From positions 1 through 64,000 of the forward strand of contig PAGZ01000040.1 in the NCBI GenBank assembly GCA_002704625.1: a stretch of DNA of 64,000 bases, in the 5' to 3' direction. Below are positions 55,158 through 63,788 of the stretch, in pieces. Each line of letters starts with the position of its first letter. Position 1 is the first letter of the stretch. Position numbers and translations under genes: made by a program. The notes under the pieces are model-generated. The model was not told where the DNA came from. It worked only from the letters and a program-made list of their open reading frames with translations, and searched no databases. The DNA comes from Candidatus Pelagibacter sp. (lineage in GTDB: Bacteria > Pseudomonadota > Alphaproteobacteria > Pelagibacterales > Pelagibacteraceae).

Positions 55158-56189
55158 ATGAAAAAAATAATTGTAACAGGAGGATCGGGTTTTATAGGTA
55201 GTAACCTTATTCAGCTTCTATTAAAAAAAAAATACTTTGTAATTAATATAGATAAATCTAGTTATTCAGCAAACCCGTATAATGTAAGAGATTTTAAAAA
55301 GAATAAAAATTATTTATTTTTTAAAATTGATATAAATAAAAAAAATAAAATATTTGAAATTTTAAAAAAACATAAACCAATCGGGATTTTTAATTTAGCT
55401 GCAGAAACTCATGTCGATAGATCAATAGATAATTCCCAAAGTTTTATAAAAACAAATGTAATGGGTGTTCATAATTTATTAGAAGCAATTAGAAAATTAG
55501 AGAAGAAAACAAGAAATAAGTTAAAATTTTTACAAGTTTCTACGGATGAGGTTTATGGAGATATGCCAAAAAATAAAAAAGCTAGTGAGAATTACAATTA
55601 TAACCCAAGTTCACCTTATTCTGCGTCTAAGGCAGGCGCTGATCAATTAGTACGTTCTTATGGAAGAACATACGGTATTAAAATACTAATTGCTAATCCA
55701 TGCAATAACTATGGACCAAATCAATTTCCTGAAAAGTTTATTCCAAAAATGATTTTTAATATACTTAAAGGTAGACCTCTTCCAATTTATGGAAAAGGTA
55801 AAAATATAAGAGAATGGATATATGTTAAAGATAACTGTGATGCATTATTAAAAATATTTATCAAAGGAAAAATAGGAGAAAGCTATAATATAGGCTCAGG
55901 AATTAGGCTAAGAAATATTGATATTGTGAAGAAACTTATAGACATATCAAAAAAAAATAAAATTAAAATTACAGACAAAAGCAAAATTAAATTTGTAATC
56001 GATAGACCTGGTCATGATCGAGTATATGCACTTAATTCAAACAAATTAAAACATAAAATTAAATGGAAAAATAAAACAGTTATATCAATCGGCTTATCAA
56101 AAACAATTAATTGGTATTTGAAAAACTTGAATTTTTTTAAAAAAATTTCACAAAAAAATATAACGAAAAGATTTGGAATTAAAATATGA
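55158..56189 (+). CDS. rfbB: dTDP-glucose 4,6-dehydratase
   Basis: A 343-residue extended SDR enzyme. IIVTGGSGFIGSNLIQLLL is the NAD motif, NLAAETHVDRSIDN near residue 81 and VSTDEVYGDMPKN near 118 the RfbB active-site blocks with Asp-Glu, SPYSASKAGADQLVRSY near 150 the YxxxK pair, and NNYGPNQFPEKFIPKMI near 183 the substrate block. It makes dTDP-4-keto-6-deoxyglucose. The thymidylyltransferase (rfbA) is not in the window. It overlaps the next gene by four bases. Confidence 0.93.
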   Translation: MKKIIVTGGSGFIGSNLIQLLLKKKYFVINIDKSSYSANPYNVRDFKKNKNYLFFKIDINKKNKIFEILKKHKPIGIFNLAAETHVDRSIDNSQSFIKTNVMGVHNLLEAIRKLEKKTRNKLKFLQVSTDEVYGDMPKNKKASENYNYNPSSPYSASKAGADQLVRSYGRTYGIKILIANPCNNYGPNQFPEKFIPKMIFNILKGRPLPIYGKGKNIREWIYVKDNCDALLKIFIKGKIGESYNIGSGIRLRNIDIVKKLIDISKKNKIKITDKSKIKFVIDRPGHDRVYALNSNKLKHKIKWKNKTVISIGLSKTINWYLKNLNFFKKISQKNITKRFGIKI

Positions 56190-56881
56190 TGAAAAAAATA
56201 GTTATCACAGGCGGTACTGGTAGATTTGGAAAAATACTTAAAAAAATTAAGACTAATTATAATATTTTTTATCCAAATAAAAAAAAGTTAGATATTACTA
56301 ACTATAGAAAAACAAAATCTTATTTAAAAAAAATTAAACCTAAAATTGTCATTCATTTAGCTGGGTTATCAAGACCAATGTGGATTCATAAAAAAAATAT
56401 ATCAAAAAGTATAGATTTAAATATAATCGGGACAGCAAATTTAGTACGCGCTTGTTCAGCTCAGAATATTAAAATTATATATTTTTCTACGAGCTATGTT
56501 TATCCGGGTAAAAAAGGAAATTATAAGGAAAGTGATCCAGTTTTACCTTGGAATAATTATTCTTGGTCCAAACTTGGGGGAGAATGTGCAGTACAAATGT
56601 ACAAAAATTCTTTAATTTTAAGGGCCTGCATGACAGAAAAGCCTTTTATTCACAAAAATGCCTACAGCAATGTAAAGCTAAATTTTATTTTTCATGAAGA
56701 TATGGCAAAACTTCTTTTAAAAGTCATTAACAAAAAAGGTATTTTAAATATTGGTGGAGAAACAAAAACAGCATTTGAATTTGCAAAAAAATATAATTCA
56801 AACGTTAAGAAAATAAAATCTAAAGGGGAATTTCCGTTAAATCCATATATGAATTTAAATAAATTAAAAAAAATAATTTAA
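56186..56881 (+). CDS. RfbD-like nucleotide-sugar 4-ketoreductase
   Basis: A 231-residue short SDR protein. VITGGTGRFGKILKKI is the dinucleotide motif, KLDITNYRKTKSYLKKIKPKIVIHLAG resembles the RfbD pattern of a short lobe ending in PDVVINxAA, and NNYSWSKLGGECAVQMY near residue 128 supplies YxxxK. At 231 residues it is shorter than typical RfbD (about 290). Between rfbB and an rfbC-like gene it is probably the reductase for a 6-deoxyhexose, not necessarily rhamnose. Confidence 0.72.
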   Translation: MMKKIVITGGTGRFGKILKKIKTNYNIFYPNKKKLDITNYRKTKSYLKKIKPKIVIHLAGLSRPMWIHKKNISKSIDLNIIGTANLVRACSAQNIKIIYFSTSYVYPGKKGNYKESDPVLPWNNYSWSKLGGECAVQMYKNSLILRACMTEKPFIHKNAYSNVKLNFIFHEDMAKLLLKVINKKGILNIGGETKTAFEFAKKYNSNVKKIKSKGEFPLNPYMNLNKLKKII

Positions 56882-56886
56882 ATATT

Positions 56887-57423
56887 ATGAGAATTATTAA
56901 AACAAAAATTGCTGGATTAAAAATTATTAAACTTAAGAAAAATAAAGATTTTAGAGGAGAATTAACTGAAACTTATAGAAAAAAGGTTCTAAAAGGTAAA
57001 AATCTTATTTTTGATTATAAAGTTTTCTCAAAAAAAAATGTTCTTAGGGGTTTTCACTTTCAATATAATTATCAACAAATAAAATATATTACAGTATTAA
57101 AAGGAAAAATATTAGACTGCGTTATTGATCTTAGGAAAAAATCAAAAACATTTGGAAAAATTTATAAAATTGAACTTTCAGAAAAAAATGGTTTGTCACT
57201 TTATGTTCCAGCTGGATTTGCACACTCCTATTTAACATTGGATAATGTAAATATTGTTTATTATAAACTTTCAAATTACTACATGCCTAAATATGAGTCT
57301 GGAATTTTATGGAATGATAAAGATTTAAAAATTAAATGGCCTAGGAAAAGAATAAAAGTTTCCATAAGGGATAGAAAACTTTTATCTTTTAAAAATTTTA
57401 TAAAAAAATTTAAATATCTTTAG
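56887..57423 (+). CDS. rfbC: dTDP-4-keto-6-deoxyglucose 3,5-epimerase (RfbC-like)
   Basis: A 178-residue cupin-fold epimerase. FRGELTETYRKKVL near residue 22, NVLRGFHFQYNYQQIKYITVLKG near 50-72 with the catalytic His, and LYVPAGFAHSYLTLD near 105 are the RfbC blocks. Tyr residues near 125-133 fit the proton-donor region. The usual RGLHYQ reads RGFHFQ here. It completes a dehydratase-reductase-epimerase set in three adjacent plus-strand genes. Confidence 0.85.
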   Translation: MRIIKTKIAGLKIIKLKKNKDFRGELTETYRKKVLKGKNLIFDYKVFSKKNVLRGFHFQYNYQQIKYITVLKGKILDCVIDLRKKSKTFGKIYKIELSEKNGLSLYVPAGFAHSYLTLDNVNIVYYKLSNYYMPKYESGILWNDKDLKIKWPRKRIKVSIRDRKLLSFKNFIKKFKYL

Positions 57424-58241
57424 GAAATATTATCTCTAATATCATAGAAAGTAATATCCATAGTTTTGCAATTAGCATTTTTTTGAAACCAATAAGATAA
57501 AAATCTCTCTGCAAGAAATCCGTAGATTCTTGTTAGGTCGTATCCATGGAGTTTTTCAATAGGAAAGATTTTCTCACACTTTTCTAACCACGGGAAAATA
57601 GTTTCATAATAATTTTTTAGCAAACTCTTTGATTTGCAAATAAACATATTTTGGGGATGAAAATATTGCATTGAATTAACATAACTTCGAAAAGTTTCTC
57701 TATTATTATCATCAAGTAAGTCTATAGCTTTATTCAAATTATCCTCTCCATGCATAAGATCAAAATGAAATTTAATATTTCTTGATTTTTTGCTTAACAA
57801 TATTTTTGGATTTTTGAGTATTATCTTAAATCCCTTTTTTAAAAATTTCATAGGTCTCATTTGATTAATAAAAAAAGCTTTTCCTAAAATTGCATCACAA
57901 CTATCATATTCTTTTGGAACACTTTTCAATACTATGGAGGGAAGTTCTTGCATATCTATTTTTGAATTTTCATAATTTTGTAATGTCCAGAATTTTCTAT
58001 ATTGACAGAAACCAATCCAATTGCCATCAAGTTTTTCCATGTAATTTTTCCAGATCCAATAATGAAAAGTATATTCTCCATAATTCTTATTTTTTTGTGA
58101 AATATTTGTTCCATTTCTATCACTCATCCAATCTTTTGAAAAATTTTTATCTCCCAAACCAACAGGTATATAATTTAATTTTCTAATAAAATTTAAGTGC
58201 GAAGGCTCTAAAGTTAAACAAAACATTGTTAAATTTTTCAT
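57420..58241 (-). CDS. DUF4422 glycan-biosynthesis protein
   Basis: A 273-residue protein. IPVGLGDKNFSKDWMSDRNG near residue 27, NYGEYTFHYWIWKN near 53 and DGNWIGFCQYRKFW near 72 follow the DUF4422 pattern (S-x-KN-x-x-YxELT-x-YW-WKN, x-GlxHYRRY). QYFHPQNMFICKSKSLLKNYYE near 190 is the later conserved block. The family occurs in capsule and exopolysaccharide clusters and is thought to contain glycosyltransferases. Convergent with rfbC, with overlapping stops. Confidence 0.75.
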   Translation of the reverse strand: MKNLTMFCLTLEPSHLNFIRKLNYIPVGLGDKNFSKDWMSDRNGTNISQKNKNYGEYTFHYWIWKNYMEKLDGNWIGFCQYRKFWTLQNYENSKIDMQELPSIVLKSVPKEYDSCDAILGKAFFINQMRPMKFLKKGFKIILKNPKILLSKKSRNIKFHFDLMHGEDNLNKAIDLLDDNNRETFRSYVNSMQYFHPQNMFICKSKSLLKNYYETIFPWLEKCEKIFPIEKLHGYDLTRIYGFLAERFLSYWFQKNANCKTMDITFYDIRDNIS

Positions 58242-58246
58242 AATTA

Positions 58247-59368
58247 TTAACTTGTTAAAATTTTATCTAATTTTTCTAATGGTACTTTTACATGACCAAA
58301 TTGGTCATCTTTTTTAATTTCATTAACACTACAATTAATTGGCGTATGTTTTAAATCGTTTTTAAGAGCTAACCCTTCAATTACTTTATCTAAGGGATTA
58401 GCTTTAAATTCAACCACTTTTGTTTTTGATTTGCAGAAACTTAGGTTGGCAAAACCAGCTCCATGTAGACCCACAATTACATCGGCATTATTAAATATTA
58501 AAACTTGATCAATAAAATTAAGTTCCTCGAGCTTAATCATTTGAAAACCTCTTCTTTTTAGATAATTTTTTACTTCCTCCTCATTAACTACTGATCTTAA
58601 ATGTTTAACATTTGATTTTGAGTCAGATCTATCTAGATAAATCATTTTTGAAAAATTTTTATCATTAACATCTTTGTTTTTTAAAAATTTTATTTTTAAC
58701 CATTCAGGTATCCAATCAGGTATATTTTGTATGTCTTTTGTGGCATTATTAGATAAAACGACTGGGTGACTAGTTATAAAGAGATTGTCTGTCTGAATAT
58801 GTCTATACTCCACGCTTGAAATTTGTTTTATTTTTGGAATATTTAAAATATCTAAAGTTTCAATTTGAAATTTCTTTTTATTATCTGGTAACAAAAAAAA
58901 ATCTATTGATTCTATATTTATAATTTTCTCACATATACCGAGTCGAGGTAAAACATCAAAAATCCAATGCCAATAGTTTTCATTTCCGCCTCCACCTGTT
59001 AAAAGAGATAGAACACTTACATAAATTTTTTTTTTAAATCTAGGTGTTCCATTTAAAAAAACCAAATTATTTTTAATATTATCATTTATAAGTTGATTAT
59101 TATTTGTCCTGAATTGAAATGATGGACCTTCAATTATTTCATTATTTTTTATAATCGCCGTATCATTAACCCTATCTGTATATAAACGAGCCTCTTTAAT
59201 TTTATATAATTTATACAAAAAATTATTATTAATTTTAACTGAGTTTATTTTAACACCATCTTTTGCATTTAGATTAAATATATTTTCTATTTTCCCATAT
59301 AAGAGTTTAAATAAAAAGTACCCAATTGATTTAAAAAACTTTTGAACTTTTTTTTTTATTGCAAGCAT
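58247..59368 (-). CDS. glycosyltransferase family 61-like
   Basis: A 373-residue protein with DUF563/GT61 features. NENYWHWIFDVLPRLGICEK near residue 130, MIYLDRSDSKSNVKHLRSVVNEEEV near 245-270 and ADVIVGLHGAGFANLSFCKSKTKVVEF near 295-322, with the GxHGAGxAN box. Enzymes of this family transfer xylose, GlcNAc or other sugars, and bacterial members sit in surface-glycan clusters. It begins just downstream of the tRNA-Met on the same strand. Confidence 0.83.
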   Translation of the reverse strand: MLAIKKKVQKFFKSIGYFLFKLLYGKIENIFNLNAKDGVKINSVKINNNFLYKLYKIKEARLYTDRVNDTAIIKNNEIIEGPSFQFRTNNNQLINDNIKNNLVFLNGTPRFKKKIYVSVLSLLTGGGGNENYWHWIFDVLPRLGICEKIINIESIDFFLLPDNKKKFQIETLDILNIPKIKQISSVEYRHIQTDNLFITSHPVVLSNNATKDIQNIPDWIPEWLKIKFLKNKDVNDKNFSKMIYLDRSDSKSNVKHLRSVVNEEEVKNYLKRRGFQMIKLEELNFIDQVLIFNNADVIVGLHGAGFANLSFCKSKTKVVEFKANPLDKVIEGLALKNDLKHTPINCSVNEIKKDDQFGHVKVPLEKLDKILTS

Positions 59369-59373
59369 TTATT

Positions 59374-59450
59374 TGGTAGCGGGGAGTGGATTCGAACCAC
59401 CGACCCCAGGCTTATGAGTCCTGTGCTCTAACCAACTGAGCTACCCCGCC
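59374..59450 (-). tRNA. tRNA-Met(CAU), elongator type
   Basis: Read on the minus strand it forms a full 77-base cloverleaf. The acceptor stem GGCGGGG pairs with CCCCGCT (a G-U at position 1-72), then A73 and an encoded CCA. The D-arm contains AGCTCAGTTGGTTAGAGC, the anticodon loop CTCATAA has anticodon CAU, and the T-arm has GGTTCGAATCC. Pairing at 1-72 excludes initiator tRNA-fMet. A CAU tRNA-Ile (lysidine-modified) cannot be fully excluded, but the body resembles elongator Met. Confidence 0.93.
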
Positions 59451-59525
59451 TTTCATATAAAAAGTTATACCAAACCCGTGAATCCAGGTCAAAGTCAATA
59501 TCAAAGATCAATTTTTATTTTAAAG

Positions 59526-61121
59526 TCAATTTCTCTTAGTTATTTTTGATATGATTAATCCTCTTTTTTTAATTTTAACTACATCTTCTCCATCATATTT
59601 TTGATAACATGTTTTAATTTTTCGAGGTATCGACAGATTTGTTCCTATATCCCAAGCTATTCTATTGTTCATTATTATATAATCAAAATCATCATTTTTG
59701 TTAACCATCTTAAATTTTAATCCCTTAACTTTTTTTAAATAATCTTCCTGGGGTCCTTCTGGTAATCCACAGGTGGCAATTTTGACTTCTTTATTTTTAT
59801 CAAAATTTTTAAACTTTGATACCAATTTTTTGGTTGATATACCCCAATAATCATTTTCAAATTTTTTTTCATTTTCTTCATACTTTCCTGCAAAGAAATT
59901 TAGGTAAGTATAATGAAAAGGTGTCATAGATAAAAAATTAATTATGAAAAAAAATTTTAAAACTAACAAGAAATAAAAGCTGATTTTACTAATTAGGGAT
60001 TTTATATTTTTAAAAAAATAATAAATTAATATAGAAGATATTATACTAACAAAGGGTATAATGTATAAAACAAGTCTTAATCCATCATAGAAACCATAAG
60101 GGCTAAAAAAAATTAGAAAATTAGGAAAAATAATAATTAAAATTATTGAAAAAATTTTAAAATTAAAACCTTTTATTGTTTTTTTAAAATATTTTGAAAT
60201 TTGTGGAAAAAAAATAATCATTATAAAAAAACCTACAATTACAAATTCGGGCATTTTATAAAATAAATTTATAAGTATGTAACTCTTAGATATTGTTTCT
60301 GTTAAAACTGTATGACCATTAAAGAGCACCATAGGTGCCCCCCAGCCCCATGATATACCTTCAACTGCAAGTTTTAATGGCATTAATAAAATATTTACAT
60401 GTGTCTGGGGCCAGAAAAAAACCATAAAAAGATAAGAAATAATCAATACTTTGATGCAGTCTAAAAAGAAGATTTTTTTATTAAAATTATTCTTTATAAA
60501 AATTTTAAAATAGAAAATTTCTAAAAATAAAAATATAAATATTGGAACTAAAGTTACTATAAAACTATTCCTTGTACCAACACCTAGACCCAAACATAGA
60601 GCCGCCAATAATGTATAACTATTTCTTTTTTTTTGGTTTTGAGAATTTTTTAAATATTTAATTATTAAATATAAAAACCATATGTATGAAAAAGCTATAA
60701 TAGTATCAATACTATTCATTGCCATGTGTCCAAAGAAAATTGGGTTTAAAAAACAAATTAAAAATGTAATTTTTCCAATATTTTTATTAAATAATTCTCT
60801 TGAGATTTTTGATATACCAACCAAAGTAAATACCGAGAATAAAAAATTAATTGAATAAATAGATTGAAGTGTAAAATTTCGAGGAAAAATTTGAACTAAA
60901 AACGCTAATATCGTGTTATAAGCACCAGGGTAATATTTATTGTTTAAAAGATTGTTATCGACCTTATTTTTTCCGAAGGAAAATAAATAATCCAACCTAT
61001 CTTTGCCAAGTTCGTAATGAAAAAGAATATCCCAAGTTCTTCCAAATTGTAAAAAACAATAAAAACAATATATTATTAGTATTGAAAGAAATAATATTTC
61101 AAATTTTTTTTTTATCAACAT
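59526..61121 (-). CDS. multi-pass membrane glycosyltransferase, GT39/ArnT-like
   Basis: A 531-residue inner-membrane protein with ten or more hydrophobic segments. The first periplasmic loop FGRTWDILFHYELGKDR near residue 27 has the Asp position typical of GT-C enzymes, and GLGVGTRNSFIVTLVPIF near 173 and GWGAPMVLFNGH near 255 are further loop motifs. GT-C enzymes use lipid-phosphate sugars to glycosylate lipids or proteins on the outer face of the membrane. It precedes tRNA-Met on the same strand. The family is likely; the substrate is unknown. Confidence 0.7.
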   Translation of the reverse strand: MLIKKKFEILFLSILIIYCFYCFLQFGRTWDILFHYELGKDRLDYLFSFGKNKVDNNLLNNKYYPGAYNTILAFLVQIFPRNFTLQSIYSINFLFSVFTLVGISKISRELFNKNIGKITFLICFLNPIFFGHMAMNSIDTIIAFSYIWFLYLIIKYLKNSQNQKKRNSYTLLAALCLGLGVGTRNSFIVTLVPIFIFLFLEIFYFKIFIKNNFNKKIFFLDCIKVLIISYLFMVFFWPQTHVNILLMPLKLAVEGISWGWGAPMVLFNGHTVLTETISKSYILINLFYKMPEFVIVGFFIMIIFFPQISKYFKKTIKGFNFKIFSIILIIIFPNFLIFFSPYGFYDGLRLVLYIIPFVSIISSILIYYFFKNIKSLISKISFYFLLVLKFFFIINFLSMTPFHYTYLNFFAGKYEENEKKFENDYWGISTKKLVSKFKNFDKNKEVKIATCGLPEGPQEDYLKKVKGLKFKMVNKNDDFDYIIMNNRIAWDIGTNLSIPRKIKTCYQKYDGEDVVKIKKRGLIISKITKRN

Positions 61122-61136
61122 TAGTCAAATGAAGAT

Positions 61137-61442
61137 TTATTTTCCAGAATCTATATCTTTAAATTCTAACTTGATTTTCTTATAAAGTTTATAAATTAAA
61201 ACTTTATCTTCTTTTTTTATAATATTGTCTTTTTCTAAAAGCAGATTTAGTTCGTTTCTTAGTATATCAGCTTGTTCTTTTCTATTTTCCACATCTGCCA
61301 GTGAAAGAAAAGTATCAAAATATTTTGTACTTGAAATTAGTAAATTAAATAAAACATTAAAAATAATTATTATTGCAATTACTATAGAAACTAGTTTGAT
61401 AAAAAAAATTTTTAAATTTTGCGATTTTTCAACTTTAGCCAT
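61137..61442 (-). CDS. small membrane protein with one helix and a coiled-coil-like tail
   Basis: A 101-residue protein I do not recognise. Residues about 11-35 are a hydrophobic helix (LVSIVIAIIIIFNVLFNLLIS). The remainder is charged and helical-looking (LADVENRKEQADILRNELNLLLEKDN), ending in KFDIDSGK-like residues. It starts 15 bases upstream of the GT-C gene on the same strand and may be its partner, but nothing beyond position supports this. Confidence 0.6.
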   Translation of the reverse strand: MAKVEKSQNLKIFFIKLVSIVIAIIIIFNVLFNLLISSTKYFDTFLSLADVENRKEQADILRNELNLLLEKDNIIKKEDKVLIYKLYKKIKLEFKDIDSGK

Positions 61443-61467
61443 AAATTATTACTAACTATATCATTTC

Positions 61468-61496
61468 TTGATTACACTAAAAATAAAAAGTATTAT
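61468..61496 (+). promoter_or_regulatory. possible sigma70-type promoter for the C-methyltransferase gene
   Basis: TTGATT (61468-61473) is followed after exactly 17 bases by TATTAT (61491-61496), 32 bases ahead of the ATG at 61529, in a short divergent gap. Matches of this quality occur by chance in AT-rich DNA, so support is moderate. Confidence 0.35.
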
Positions 61497-61528
61497 AAAT
61501 CAATAACATTTAAACATCTTTTGCTAAA

Positions 61529-62752
61529 ATGAAAATAAAAAGCTGTAGAAATTGTAAAAATACTAATTTAATTGACCTTTTTTCTTTAGGCAAAATTTCT
61601 TTCACAGGTAAATTCGCAAAAAGTAAAAAAATAAATATTAAGAAAACACCTCTTGATCTTGCCATGTGCAAAACATGTAAATTAGTTCAGCTTAGACATA
61701 ACTACGATCTTAAATATCTTTATGGTCAAGATTATGGATATAGAACAGGTATAAACAAAACTATGAGTGAACATGTAAAAAATGTAACTAAAGTTCTAAA
61801 AAAAAAATCGAACATAAAACCTGGCGAGTATGTACTTGATATAGCTAGTAATGACGGAACTTTATCAAATTTCTATGAAAAAAAATATTATACTTTTGGA
61901 ATAGATCCCCTAGTTAAAAAATACAAAAAAAATTACAAATCAATTAATTTTAAAATTCCGTCTTTTTTTTCTAAAAATAAAATTACCAAGGTTACGTCAA
62001 AAAAATTTAAAATTATAACTGCATTAGCGGTATTTTATGATTTAGAAAATCCAAATAGTTTTCTAAATGAAGTTGAAAAGTTACTTCATGAAGACGGAAT
62101 AATTCTAATCGAATTCGCTGACATACTATCTATGATAAAGTTCAACATGTTTGATGCTATTTGTCATGAGCATCTAATGTATCTTTCTTCTAAAACAATT
62201 TTTCAAATGGCTAAAAACAATAAATTGCGAATTTTTGATATTAAATATAATGATATTAATGGTGGAAGTGCCCAATATTATATTTGCAAAGAAAAAGCAA
62301 AATTCAAGAATAATTCAAAAAAAATTAACAAGATTTTTAAACTAGAGGAAAAATTTGGTATTCAAAAAGTTTATACTTATAAAAAATTTTTTAATAAAAT
62401 TGAGAATATTAAACACAATTTAAAAAAAATTATAAGATTAATTAAAAAGAAAAAACAGTCTATCCACGGATATGGAGCTTCTACTAAAGGAAATGTTTTG
62501 CTTCAGTATTTTGGTATTACTAAAAAAGAAATAGATTTTATTGCAGATAGAAACCCAAGAAAAATAAATTATTTTACTCCTGGCACTAAAATTAAAATAA
62601 TATCCGAAAAAAAATCTAGAAGTATTATGCCCGATTATTATCTGGTTCTTCCTTGGCATTTTAAAAAAGAAATATTGAATAGAGAAAAAAAAACAATTAA
62701 AAATGGATCAAAATTTGTTTTTCCACTTCCAAGTCTAAAAATATATAAATGA
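61529..62752 (+). CDS. SAM-dependent C-methyltransferase with N-terminal zinc domain (TylCIII/NovU family)
   Basis: A 407-residue three-domain protein. CRNCKN at 5-10 with MCKTCKL near 49 forms the N-terminal zinc-binding domain, VLDIASNDGTLSNFYEKKY near 108 is SAM motif I, FDAICHEHLMYLS near 211 is the catalytic His block, and the C-terminal domain contains IHGYGASTKGNVLLQYFG near 311, typical of this family. Members methylate carbon 3 of dTDP-4-keto-deoxysugars. With rfbB, the reductase and rfbC 4-6 kb away, a branched-chain deoxysugar is a plausible product. Confidence 0.85.
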   Translation: MKIKSCRNCKNTNLIDLFSLGKISFTGKFAKSKKINIKKTPLDLAMCKTCKLVQLRHNYDLKYLYGQDYGYRTGINKTMSEHVKNVTKVLKKKSNIKPGEYVLDIASNDGTLSNFYEKKYYTFGIDPLVKKYKKNYKSINFKIPSFFSKNKITKVTSKKFKIITALAVFYDLENPNSFLNEVEKLLHEDGIILIEFADILSMIKFNMFDAICHEHLMYLSSKTIFQMAKNNKLRIFDIKYNDINGGSAQYYICKEKAKFKNNSKKINKIFKLEEKFGIQKVYTYKKFFNKIENIKHNLKKIIRLIKKKKQSIHGYGASTKGNVLLQYFGITKKEIDFIADRNPRKINYFTPGTKIKIISEKKSRSIMPDYYLVLPWHFKKEILNREKKTIKNGSKFVFPLPSLKIYK

Positions 62753-62760
62753 AGATATAT

Positions 62761-63675
62761 TTATAATTTAGAGTAAAGTTTTTTAAAAATCATTTCAAAA
62801 TGGTTTTGAAAATAAAAATCATACCCATTTCCACCGTTTGGATAAACTAATGGAAATTCGGGATTTGACTCTAAAAGTCTAGGTACTTTTAAACCCTCAG
62901 CTAAAGTATATCCAAAAGATAAATTTCCAATAAATATTTTTGATTTTTTTATTATTTCGGCCATTTCAAGGAAGTTCTTACAATCATAGAATTCTAAATT
63001 TGGAATATCTTTTTTTAAATCTAAAAACTCATCTTTTAATCCTAAAAAAATAACATTCTTATAATTATTTAAAAATTTATAATTTATAAGAAAATTTTTT
63101 CTTCTCGAGCTTCTAATAATTACGATTTTATTTATCAAATTATTTTGGTCATCTGTTTCTATATAAGGCTTCTCTAAATTTGGATGAATTCCTGTTAAAT
63201 GAAAATACCACCTAACTGAGTCTAAATTAAAATTTATTGGTAGTTCTCTAAAAAAATTTAGGTTGATATCTATTTTCTGACTCCCATATTTCTCTGCTAC
63301 ATTTAAATATGTTTGTCTTTTTAACAGCGGTAAAACCATGTCCACAGATTTTTTACTCAAAAAAACATTTCCAAAAGGATGAACATTACTTTGGGCATGT
63401 TTCGGAATCATCTTCTCAGACTCAATATAATAGTTACATTTTTTTGTTTTTGATATTTCTTTAATTAGGGGAAGAGCATTAATTAAATCTCCAAGATGGC
63501 CTGAATGTAAAAAAGAGATTTCATTTTTAGAATTTAAAGAACTATCTACTTTATCTAAAAAATTTTTAATTTTTTTTTCGTATAAGTCTGCCTTAGATTT
63601 CTTAACTTGCTGGTATTTATATTGAAAATACTTTTCTTTATTAAAAATTTTAAACCATATTTTTTTTAAGCTCAC
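62761..63675 (-). CDS. GT9-like glycosyltransferase-related protein
   Basis: A 304-residue protein with a GT-B look. EISFLHSGHLGDLINALPLIKEI near residue 51 matches the N-terminal GT9 heptosyltransferase motif (HxGxLGDLI-like), and FIGNLSFGYTLAEGLKVPRLLE near 253 corresponds to the C-terminal donor motif, but D-T-G-P-x-H is replaced by L-S-F-G-Y-T. The family fit is therefore loose. It closes the second glycan block and converges with the C-methyltransferase by eight bases. Confidence 0.6.
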   Translation of the reverse strand: MSLKKIWFKIFNKEKYFQYKYQQVKKSKADLYEKKIKNFLDKVDSSLNSKNEISFLHSGHLGDLINALPLIKEISKTKKCNYYIESEKMIPKHAQSNVHPFGNVFLSKKSVDMVLPLLKRQTYLNVAEKYGSQKIDINLNFFRELPINFNLDSVRWYFHLTGIHPNLEKPYIETDDQNNLINKIVIIRSSRRKNFLINYKFLNNYKNVIFLGLKDEFLDLKKDIPNLEFYDCKNFLEMAEIIKKSKIFIGNLSFGYTLAEGLKVPRLLESNPEFPLVYPNGGNGYDFYFQNHFEMIFKKLYSKL

Positions 63676-63788
63676 TAATCCTCACTAAGTTAATGTTTAT
63701 ATAAGTTTTAGTTTATTTTCAATGTTGACTTTAAATTACAAAATTGTTCTAATTAACCCAAAATGAACTGATGGAGTTTATTTAATTT

